From positions 1,488,001 through 1,552,000 of the forward strand of contig NW_020167521.1 of assembly GCF_001641265.1 (NCBI RefSeq): a DNA stretch of 64,000 bases. The letters are read 5' to 3'. The position numbers and the translations under genes are program-made. Source of the DNA: Pseudogymnoascus destructans. Taxonomy: Eukaryota; Ascomycota; Leotiomycetes; Thelebolales; Thelebolaceae. Numbering within the stretch: position 1 is the first letter of the stretch; each line of letters opens with the position of its first letter. Positions 32,098 through 41,897 of the stretch are shown here, one piece after another. The notes under the pieces were generated by a model. That model worked only from the letters and a program-made list of their open reading frames with translations. It had not been told where the DNA came from and ran no database searches.

Positions 32098-34769
32098 CTA
32101 CGAGCTGAGTGCCAAGCATGCATCGACGGCAAGGCCGACCCTAGGTCTCATTAGTATTCGTGGGAGGAGCATTGGCTACGGGGATCGTACCTTCCGTTCT
32201 TCTGAGCTACTACATCGCTGATGAGTTCTTTGTCAAGGTCTGGGAACATGCCAGAAAGTGTCTCAACAACATTTTCGTGCTCTGCTCTTTCCAAATGCTG
32301 TGCTTGGGCTGTTTCAACGCTTGCCTGCCGCACTGCCGCATTCTCAGCACGCAGGTGGTTTCTGTCAATAGTATCACGGGTCGGTTCAACAAGTCTCTGT
32401 GGGCTTACGGGCCTCTCTGTATTTCTTGGCGCTGGCGATAGTCTTGATGTATTGCCGGTCGCAGGGCCTCTGCTAGGGCTACCTTGAGAGCTGTCATCGG
32501 CGAAGATCCGTCCAATGGAAGATAGGGGTCTTTGGATGGACCGTAATAGTCCACTCATGGCTGCTTTTTCATCGCCGCCGTCAGCATTGTTAGACTCATA
32601 AGATGACGTCGATTTTCTTGGCTGCGAGGATTCGGCTTCAGTGGATTTCCCAAAATTGGGCTCCGATGAAGGCTGCCCAGACTTCTCGGATAGCTGTTGG
32701 GTAGGTGTTGGTGGAGCGTCGGCCTCGTCTGTGCGATGTTTCTCAGCAATGGCAAAGACTGCAGCCTCCACATTCTTCTCGAAGTCCTCGTCGGATATTG
32801 TCAATGTTGTACGGTCTAGATTTTCTATAAACTGAACGGCACCCAGCTGCAAAAATTAGTTGATATTTGCAATATACGAATCAGGATTTTCTTACCAACG
32901 AGGACAGATAATAGCCGGCCTCCCCACCAAGCTTCTCCTGGTTGCGGAAACGCAAAATGTATTGGACATTAGATACCAAATGCTCCGGATTTGCTTGTAG
33001 GACTGTGTAAATCAACAGAGGCATAAAGGAGTCCGCTGACGAATCTGACTTGGAATGCTTTAGTAGTCCTGGAGTAGAAAGTTAGCAGAGTGAGAGCATG
33101 TTTTTGTCAGCTTACTCACCAAAAATGACTTTGCAGCAGTTGAGAACACAGATGATCTTGTCTCTTGGTGCTCTATATGTATTGATTTTAAGTAGTTCTA
33201 CACGTGGGTTAGAAATGCTCCCTGGATTGAGTCGAAGTTGTATTCACCTTGTTGTGCTAAAATTAAAAATCGCTTCCCACTCTCCCCAACAGGAGGTATG
33301 TCTAGGTGTTCTTCTTTCACCCACCCATAGATGCCAACTTTTTGGGCTAGGATATCATCACGCTCAACATCCTCTTGATGCTGGCCTCTCCTTCCGGGCC
33401 CCAATGGGCGCTCTCCGTTTCTTCTCCTTGGCCTCGCCCCGGGTATAGGCTGTGGAGGGGGAATTGCTGGCGAAAAAGTCTGTGTGTATAGTCTGTTCAT
33501 AACAAGCTTTTCCATGCCCTCGCGAGCATTATCGAATTCCGCATCGGAAACTTCCTTCCATATCTCACACTGAGCCATCTTATTTGTAATAAATGCCAGG
33601 AAGTCCCCTATAATCTTGACCTGCTCATGCACCATCCACTGTTTCTTACCAAACTCCTGCAAGAAGGACCGTAAGAATTTCGCAACTGGGTCAGCGGTAC
33701 GATGCCTCAGCTGCTCCAGAAATCTATGGAAATCAAAAGGAAGGTCTGGCTCCGGTTCGGGTTCTGGTGGCGGGGGTCGATGTAGCGATGTAGCATGAGG
33801 CGAAACGGGCGATTCGATTTGTGAGATGTGTCCCTCAGACGAGCGCATGGATGGCATTGCATACATGGAGGTGGGCTTGGGGGGTACTTCTGGGCCTATA
33901 TCACTATCTTTGCTTTCGCGCCGAGATGATACGCCCTTCCCCAAATCAGTGCTCTCTAAACCTTGGGATATATTGATCACCCTGTGATTCAGCGGGTCAA
34001 GGCTTGATTTCCTAGGAGGATGCTGGATCTGAGTCCCAAGCAATGGCCCTGCGAGCTCGAATCGAGGAGACATCACCTCCTCTTCACCTGGCCCTCCTCC
34101 TTCTGCACTGAACTGATCCATGATGCTCTGTATTTCCGATCGGGATTCTCCTTCGCGCCCATCTTCGCTAGGAGAAGGCTTCTCATCAAATCCCGCATCA
34201 GACCGTGTCGGCGACCTGTCGCTTGGACTTTCCCCAGCCCCAGACCGAGGTGTAGATGCGCTGTTAGACGTCGGGGGTACGGCTGTGTGTGGAGAGTGCG
34301 GGGTAGGCTCGAGGAACATATTGTTTTTAGTCGGAACTTGTGTAGTGTTCGATTCGTTATTTGAAGGAGGATGTGGCCTCAGCGTTGCCGTTGACGACTC
34401 CATCGGATCTGAGCCGACATATTTATCTTCGGTGGTTGGCTCTTCGGTAGTTTGCGCTTCGGTGGTTGGCGCGTCGAGCGTGGTTTGTTGATCCCGATGG
34501 CTTTCCACAGCCTTTTCCTCCAGTGCTGTCTCGTCAGTAGACACACTGGCTGTGCCAGCTTTTTCCATCGTATCCTCAATGATCTTGCCCGTGTCTGACG
34601 GACCTGCCGTGCTGCCTGCGTCTTGTAGCTCCTTCCCCGCAATTCCTACTGGGTCATCGTTCGTGCCCGAACGGTCCCCAACCACGGTGTCTATCTCATC
34701 CAACTTCGGCTTGTTCTCAAGATCGCGGTCCGGTTCAGCTTCTCCTTCTTGCTGTTTCGGGGGAGACAT
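32098..34769 (-). CDS. vps9: VPS9-domain Rab5-type GEF with C-terminal CUE domain (Vps9)
   Basis: Five exons on the minus strand: 34769-33248, 33197-33120, 33068-32896, 32846-32191 and 32140-32098, giving 823 residues. It is a guanine-nucleotide exchange factor for Rab5/Vps21 on endosomes. Residues 1-330 are disordered, Glu/Thr/Pro-rich. The helical bundle and VPS9 domain follow (about 350-615), including FLRSFLQEFG, KVGIYGWVKEEHLD and LLKINTYRAPRDKIICVLNC, then SADSFMPLLIYTVLQANPEH and GEAGYYLSSLLGAVQFI. The last 49 residues form a ubiquitin-binding CUE domain with MFPDL. Its end (GRVGLAVDACLALSS) comes from the 43-nt final exon. Without that exon the frame reads into YDPRSQCSSHEY and the CUE domain is cut. 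Divergent from the ASNSD1-like gene. Confidence 0.94.
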
Positions 34770-35205
34770 GCAGGATTTGCCGGCCGCCGTGGCAAGAGTA
34801 GGTAGGTTGTTGGAGCTGTGAGCTGTTCGTGGTGGGGTAGGGCGGTAGGTACCTTGGGAGTGGTCGTAGCTGTTAGGTGATCGAGGTAAGGCGGCTGAGG
34901 TGGTAGGAACAATGAACTTCCACTATAACAAGTATTCTCCTGTATGCTTTTATTGTGTATGGACCGGCTTTTGTGCACTTGTCACTTACCAGACGTAGAA
35001 AAGCCTAAGAGCTGCAGGTGGTGATGGAGTTCCATGTGTGAAACCCCCAACAAATGACGAAGTCTCAATTAGCGAGGTACGAACATCAGACATCACCAAC
35101 CCCAAGCGAACTAAATTTGTAAGGACGGACAGGACAACAGCACGGTTCGAGTGAACGTGTCTCTCACCTTAACGGTAAAGGCCTCTGTCGGGCTATTCAG
35201 CAGAA
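34770..35205. promoter_or_regulatory. Divergent promoter region, Vps9 / ASNSD1-like gene
   Basis: 436 bp between two opposite start codons. No repeats or obvious boxes were noted. Confidence 0.5.
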
Positions 35206-37192
35206 ATGTGTGGCATATTTACTTCCATTTCTAAAACTGAAGCTCCAAGCCCAAACCCTGAACTACTACAACGCCTCGCCAACAGGGGGCCGGACCTCTC
35301 CAATACCTTAACCATAGATGGTGATATCGTCTCGCTGCTATTTACATCTACCGTGCTTTCTCTGCGTGGCGGCCACGTAACTGCGCAGCCACTTTCAACC
35401 ACAAAAACCGGCTCGGTCTTGTGCTGGAATGGAGAGGCCTGGAAAATTGGCCACGATGCGGTAGAGGGTAATGATGGGGAGGCAATTATTGGCCTCCTTG
35501 ATGCCAGTATTACCTCAAGGTCTACGGCTGATGAGTCTATCAATGGCGTCCTCGATGTCCTGAGGACCATATCTGGTCCCTTTGCATTCGTTTATTATGA
35601 CAAAATCCATCGTCTTGTTTATTTCGGGCGGGACTGCCTTGGGAGACGATCGCTGTTGTACAATTCCGAAGATATCTCGGATGCTATCCAGTTTTCTAGT
35701 ATTGCGGACCCAACGAGCAGTTCTTGGAAAGAAGTTGAGGCAGATGGGATCTATGTGGCCGCGCTTGATAGAGCATCTATAACCCCAGGTTTAGCTTTAC
35801 TAGAGGAATCATCCGTGGGAAACAAACACTTTCCTTGCTACAGATGCCCATGGCCAAGTGACAACCAGGGTGCTACTCCTGTAAGTCAACAGTATAACTG
35901 TGCAGCCAACGTTTTGCAACAAAAGCTGATTTCTATTCAGTCGCTTTCTCTCGGTGTTCTTAACCAAGTAGTCCCCACGACGCTGTGGTCTCTAAATATG
36001 TTATCCGAATCTGTCAGGCAACTTGAGCAGCATATGATACAATCATTGCGGCTACGCTTGCTGAATATTCCTGATCCTCCGCGTTCTGAGGGTCCAGCCA
36101 AGGTCAAGCTGGCCATACTATTCTCTGGCGGTCTGGACTGTGCAGTCCTTGCACGCATGGCGCATGATATACTGCAATTGGAAGAGCAGATAGATCTCCT
36201 TAATGTGGCCTTCGAGAACCCACGGGTTGTTTTGGCATCAAAGCAACCTCCAAAAGTGAAGCTACAGCGAAAAGCTCGGCAAGGACGAGACAAGCTAGAT
36301 ATTCATGGCGAGGCTGTAGCCAAAGAAGATCCATTAGGCGATACCCTACCCGTTGTCTGTCCGCCTGTTGGGGTGGACAGCCCATTTGAAGCGTGTCCAG
36401 ATAGAATGACTGGGAGAAGTGCGCTCAAGGAGCTGAGACAAGTCTGTCCGGGGCGGAAATGGAACTTCGTAGAGGTAAAGCATCCCAAAGCCTTGTACCT
36501 TATGGCTCTAACATTATATCTAGGCTAATATACCATACGAAGAATTCTTAGCTCATAGAAGTAAAGTCGTATCTCTTATATACCCACACAACACAGAAAT
36601 GGACCTATCTATAGCAGGTGCATTGTATTTTGCATCTCGAGGATCTGGGAAAGCATCCATTGACGACAGTATTCCTGCAACCGACTATACAACAGAAGCT
36701 CGAGTTCTTTTGTCGGGTTTGGGCGCAGACGAGCTCTTTGGAGGTTATACCCGACATGCCACAGCATTTTCTAGGCGCGGATTCGAAGGGTTAATTGAAG
36801 AGCTGGACCTAGATGTGGGTAGACTGGGAAAGCGAAACCTAGGGAGAGATGATCGGGCCATCTCAAACTGGGGTCGAGAAGCCCGCTTTCCGTATCTTGA
36901 CGAGGATCTCGTGAGATGGTCACTGGCGTGTCCTGTGTGGGATAAATGTGGGTTTGGTGGCTCAAATGAGGCATTGGACACCGGTGGACCGGCATTGGAG
37001 CCAGGGAAGAAAGTACTTCGTCTCCTCGCATGGAAGTTGGGAATGCACTCTGTGTCCCAGGAGAAGAAACGCGCGGTAAGACGATCTGTTGTTTATTGAT
37101 CGAACCTACTAACGGACACACAGATCCAATTCGGAGCACGAACTGCGAAGATGGAGACGGGACGCAGTAAAGGAACGACTTTACTCTCATGA
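35206..37192 (+). CDS. Asparagine synthetase domain-containing protein (ASNSD1-like)
   Basis: Exons 35206-36474, 36524-37075 and 37124-37192 (introns 49 and 48 nt) encode 629 residues. A class-II glutamine amidotransferase domain begins at the initiator with the nucleophile Cys2 (MCGIF) and NRGPD. A C-terminal asparagine-synthetase-type ATP-pyrophosphatase domain has SGGLDC (about 307-312), LLSGLGADELFGGYTRH and FPYLDEDLV. The same architecture is seen in the ASNSD1/YML096W family, distinct from true asparagine synthetase by its insert and divergent linker. The enzymatic reaction of the family is unsettled. The last exon is only 69 nt and gives the basic tail QFGARTAKMETGRSKGTTLL. Confidence 0.92.
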
Positions 37193-38045
37193 GATAATTT
37201 GGCGGAAACCCAAGATCTGGCGATGATGACACTTCAGATACTACTGAATTGATACTGCAACCCGTCAGCCATTTCGTATACTCTTCGTGTGTTTCTGTAC
37301 AACAGTAACCAGAGAGTTTGAAATAGCTAACGGCTTTATGCAATCAATGATGACGTGGTTAAAGGCAAGTCTGAGCTATAGTTTCTGGGCGCCCAACTCA
37401 GTTATGATGGCGCTGACTGGAGGTGAATGGCGACCTTAATCCCAAGGACTGATCCTTCAATACCTACCATTTTTCAGCTTATGGGGTGCCGTGATCCGGA
37501 CCACCTGAAATTAAATTATCCGCAGAGGACTACACATCGGTTCCTGGATCTCCATTTGTAGCCGAAGATTAGCTGTCCATGAAGGGCCGTGATCCAGCCC
37601 GCCTGGAAATCCCCGTAGAGGAAACTTCCTCGCCTGCACATCGGTTTTCTATGACATGACCATACGGTGTCAATCACGTGATGATATGTTGATACCTGTC
37701 AGAGATCTCTGCACTTTCTAAAATTCCACCAGCCATAACGCGCTTGTTTCAAGTGCAGCACTGTACAAGTACAGTAAGTTACTCCGATACAACGAGTTTG
37801 TTCTGGGTCTGGGTCTTCTCCAGCTATCATGTGTGGCGTATTGCGTCTGGGCGCGTAGTTATGGTAGGTGCCTGTGAGGTATGTCCACTTTCTGTATCAT
37901 GGATGGGCAATGGCTCATCGTATATGCTGCTCCCGAGCACCTGCACTTTTTCCTCCTGTTTCTGTTTCCCTATTCACCGTCGGACCAAGGACACCCAACA
38001 CTGTATACCTTTTGTAGGATAGTCAGCCTCCTTTAACTCGCCACA
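37193..38045. other. Intergenic upstream of the sugar-transporter pseudogene
   Basis: 853 bp. A gene is not supported. Two related segments near 37486-37560 and 37590-37650 share gccgtgatcc, a cgcagaggac/cgtagaggaa pair and cacatcggtt, suggesting an old duplication. Confidence 0.5.
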
Positions 38046-39838
38046 ATGGCGATCGTTCACAGCACCCGCGTGTACAATTGGTAAAGAGAAGAACTTTTCC
38101 CCCATATCATTTCTATACTGATGCCGCCAACAGGTATATTTCCATGGTAGCTGCCAGTTGTATGGTGCTATACGGATATGATGCTTCAGTCTACAACTCT
38201 GTATGTTACTGCAGAAACTATGATCGTACTACATATGCTTATACTTAAATAGGTGCGAGGCTCAGCCAACTGGGTCAATTACTTCAACAAGCCAGTAAGT
38301 TGAATATCAGATTAAAGCTTCCTGCTTATACTAATATCGAGAGCAGATGTTATTGGTGCCGTCAATACCGCTTATACTGTCGGTGCGATCGTTGCTGGCT
38401 TCTTCCTCGGTGGCCCTACTGTGAGTAGTGCCGATGCTTATTGATCGTTTGGCCTGAATCCAACTCCTAACTAGGCGGATCGCTTGGGGCGACAATGGGG
38501 AATGGGTATTGGATGCTTTTTGACCATTATCGTGACATTCATCCAGACACCAAGACACAATATCGGTACATTCATTGGTGGCCGAGCAATTATTGGTATC
38601 GGCCAGGGTATTGCCTTGAGTATGTCGTTATCACTCTAGTTCCATGCACGTATCTAACAGTCATGCAGCCGCCGGCCCGATTTACATCGGTGAACTCGCC
38701 CCGCCAGAGATCAGAGGCAAGGTCATGTCCTTTTGGCAACTGTTCTACAGTGTGAGATCCTTCCTTGCCTACTGGATCAACTACGCCTGCCAGCTCAATG
38801 TAGAGAAGCTTGGCGAATGGACTGGAAGATTGTCAACATTTTCCAGATCATGGTCCCTATCTATATCATCATTCTTCTTCCGTTTATTCCCGAGACCCCA
38901 CGTTGGTACCTCCAGCACGGCGACCGGGTCGACGATGCCCGTGCGATACTCCGCCGTGTCCGAGAGACTGAACAAGGAGTTGAAGATGAAATCCTCATGA
39001 TTTGTGAGGCTCTCGAGTTTGGGAAGGAAGCTATCTCCAGCAGCTACTCTGCTTTATGGAAGGACGTTCTGTCCGTAAGCGTCTCATTCTGGCATCATCC
39101 TCAATGCCGGACAGCAGGTTACTGGCCAAGGAACACTCAACACCTACAGCACCATCATTTACAAGGGTGTCTTCAAGTCTCAGTTGCAAATTTCTCATCA
39201 ACGCTCTCAATGCCACTTTCGGAATCATCTTCACTCTGAACGCAACTTGGACTGTTGACCGTTTCGGTCGCAAGTTTTTGTTCATCGTTGGTGCTATCGG
39301 AATGGCTGTTTGTATGCTGGCTGTGGCGTTAGTGGGAACAAAGACCAAGACGATCTATTATATGGCTAAGGGCGTGAGCAAGCCGACAAAGGCAGAGCCG
39401 GTCGGCATTGCCATTACCTTCTTGCTCTTCCTCTTCATCTTCTTCTACAAGCCCAGTTGGGGAGCGATGATCTGCTGAAGTTTTCTCCATGAACGTCCGC
39501 GCACAAGCCGTTGGCATGGCATCCCAGACACAGAATGTCGCAAACTCGATCTTCCAACAGTTCTTCCCGATTTTCCTCGCAAACTGCGGCTTCTCGACCT
39601 CTTCGCGATCAACGCATGCTTGGCTGTGTTCGTTCACTTCATGATTCCCCAGACAAGGAGAGTCAGCCTGGAGGAGATGGATGTCCTATTCGGTGGAGCC
39701 GATCACGTTGAGAAGGGAGCCGATCTGCTACATGTTGAGGATGCTCACCATGCGGTCCCGGTTCAAGAGAACAAGGGCAGCAGCATCGAGGCTAACGAAA
39801 TCGAGGTCAACTCCGCCGTGCCGACGAAGATGGTATAA
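38046..39838 (+). pseudogene. MFS sugar transporter (sugar porter family), inactivated
   Basis: The 5' exons splice normally and read MAIVHSTRVYNW, YISMVAASCMVLYGYDASVY, NSVRGSANWVNYFNKP, IGAVNTAYTVGAIVAGFFLG, ADRLGRQWGMGIGCF and GPIYIGELAPPEIRGKVMSF, a 12-TM hexose/lactose-permease-type transporter. Reading then breaks repeatedly. The junction near 38345 is one base short. A base is missing near 38820 (EW|DWKIVNIFQIM). Further shifts occur near 39066 (KD|SVRKRLILA), 39090 (before LNAGQQVTGQGTLNTYS) and 39195. A small deletion with TGA at 39476-39478 removes the VWIWT part before EVFSMNVRAQAVGMASQ. Another deletion lies near 39590 (CGF|LFAINACLAVF). The C-terminal tail still ends cleanly at 39838. 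The lesions are small indels rather than transitions, so ordinary neutral decay is likelier than RIP. Multiple sequencing errors cannot be excluded. Confidence 0.9.
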
Positions 39839-39969
39839 TTGAGTTGAAGTTGGAATGTTGTTAGCAATTTTGCCGTATTTAATGTTGATCTCACATAATT
39901 GTAAAGCTCGTCCGTGCATGTGATAACGTGGTGGTTGCGTCGACATAATGCCAAGACCATGTAACGATA

Positions 39970-40018
39970 ATGGTCATGGTGGCGTAATGGTCACCAAAAT
40001 CCGACTCGACAACTTCAA
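39970..40018 (+). repeat. Left TIR of the pogo-like element
   Basis: Pairs with 41605-41653. Thirty outer bases are identical and the inner 20 are imperfect (both contain aacttcaaa). Confidence 0.92.
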
Positions 40019-40387
40019 ATTAATTTTGTACTATAATACAACTAAGTGTACCCATTTACGAGTCGGACAAATCATCTCTAAGTAGGTCCTCCTCAATTTA
40101 GTCGATAATACTATCTTGTTCAACCCTTTGTGCCGACCTTTCCCCTTGTTGTTATAGGTCTCATTTTCAATCTGTGAAACTGCCGACTGGATTTCTTAAG
40201 AACTCATCACAATAACTCCTTTCAACACTACTCTTTTGCCTCGCTTGTTAGCTCTCCGTACAGGCAGAACACTTTGCGTATCTTGTAGCTCCTTTAATAA
40301 TAATGTGTTTTGTGTTCTTAAGGTTTCAGCTGTGCGTGTAAGTTGTGAGATATATTTTCGCGTTAGTAAGTCAAGTACATTTTGAGC

Positions 40388-40952
40388 TTATAACATCAAA
40401 TTAAGAGCCGCGTTTGAGCTGCGCAACTCTGTACCACTTGGTAGGGAGCTGGTGTGTAAAGTTAGCAAGTGTTTATATGCGTTTTGAGGATTAAATGGAT
40501 AAATACCCGCTCCTAACCATGCGCTTTGAATGTTGTATTGATATATCGTGCTTTGTAGTACATTTCTATCCATTGTATACGCCTTACTCTAACTCGTGTA
40601 AGTTGGTCTGTCTCGCTTTTGTAAGCGCAGTCTTTAGCAGTCCAAACACCGTAACATCAAGAGGTTGAAGGATATAGGAACAATGTGGCGGAAGTATAAG
40701 AAGGTCGATATTATGTTACATGTAATGAGCAATAAAGTTTGCTGAAATGTAGCTTTCATGGCCATCTGCAACCAAAAGCCGTGGTTTGCCATCTGCAATT
40801 TCATAGGTTTCTAGCCCAAAAACTTGCTGTAACCATTGTAATCCATGGACGTTTGACATCCAACCCTTCGTACTTGCTAAGAATCGCCAATCCCCTACGT
40901 GTGGATTTGTAGACCAAGTGCTGTTAATAGTGTTGGCTTTAAAAAATCTCAA
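40388..40952 (-). pseudogene. Remnants of pogo-like transposase
   Basis: Two open pieces separated by stops. The first has GDWRFLASTKGWMSNVHGLQ leading to the VADGHESY catalytic motif. The second has the GIYPFNP motif typical of the C-terminal end of DDE_1 transposases. Confidence 0.82.
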
Positions 40953-41604
40953 GTGGTAGCAAGACGCATCTATCTACAGAGATGCACTTAATGACTAACA
41001 CCTACTCTTAACGGCTAGGATAATTACTACACATAGTTGCGTCAACTACTACACATAGTTGCGTCAACTACTACACGGTTCGTTTAACTCGTTCCAATCC
41101 CAAAACCTAATTCATCCATGTTATACACTTCCAATACCTAAACCTAATTCATCCATGTTATTACACGTTGCAAATATCATAGCTTTGTTCTTGCGTCTTT
41201 GCTTGTAGCTCGATTTGTCAAGTAGTAATTGTAGCAAGCTCTATATGGCGTCGAATAAAGCGTTGAACCCATTGTTGACCAATTAGTGGATATGTATAAT
41301 TTGGGATGACGCGTCATTAATGCGTTGCACTCTTTAGATCCTCCAATTCCTTGATTAGCTGGTGTCTAATAGGGCGTCCCATAGATGAAAATTGACAAAT
41401 CCACTTCTCTAAAGTGCTCTCTTCAACTGCAGATAAAAGTTGTTGGTTATGTCGCGCTTACACTTAAGAAAGATGTCCCGACACCTGACGCGTCAATGTT
41501 AAGCGGCTGACTTCAAAGTGTTCTGTATGCCTCTATAGCTTCAGCGCCTCAGTTTCCTGAACCCGAAGGCTCCTTCGTCTCGCCATTGTTGTTTTTTTAC
41601 AAGT

Positions 41605-41653
41605 TTGAAGTTACGAGGTGGGGTTTTGGTGACCATTACGCCACCATGACCAT
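41605..41653 (-). repeat. Right TIR of the pogo-like element
   Basis: Inverted complement of the left end; followed by TA and then cagcacctc, which is not part of the repeat. Confidence 0.92.
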
Positions 41654-41897
41654 TACAGCACCTCACCACCTCCAACGTTATCAGGCTGAAGTGTAGCTTT
41701 GTTAGCCTCAATCGTGCCTTACTTTGACACATCCGATTATCTCGGGAGGACAAAGTTCTTTATTCAGCTAAGACGCTGGAACCTAAACTAAGCATTCTTG
41801 AATATAAAAGCCGTGGCGACTTGGATATGAGTTTGCAAGTCTTGAATCTTTTACCATTATTGTTTGGGGTGTGAAGTACGCGCTTCTGGATGAGAGT

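Larger units (their letters stand above)
39970..41653 (-). mobile_element. Degenerate pogo/Tc1-class DNA transposon with long inverted repeats
   Basis: The ends are inverted repeats. The first 30 bases from 39970 (starting atggtcatggtggcgtaatg) equal the reverse complement of the last 30 bases ending at 41653, and weaker similarity continues to about 50 bp. TA dinucleotides flank both sides (39968-39969, 41654-41655), the classic target duplication. The minus strand carries transposase remnants. One at 40952-40716 includes the DDE block KPRLLVADGHESYISANFIA, followed by NIDLLILPPHCSYILQPLDV in the same direction. Another at 40573-40388 includes SAWLGAGIYPFNPQNAYKHL. This fits DDE_1 (pogo/Fot-like) transposases. 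The N-terminal DNA-binding part is not recognisable and stops are frequent, so the copy is dead. Confidence 0.9.
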
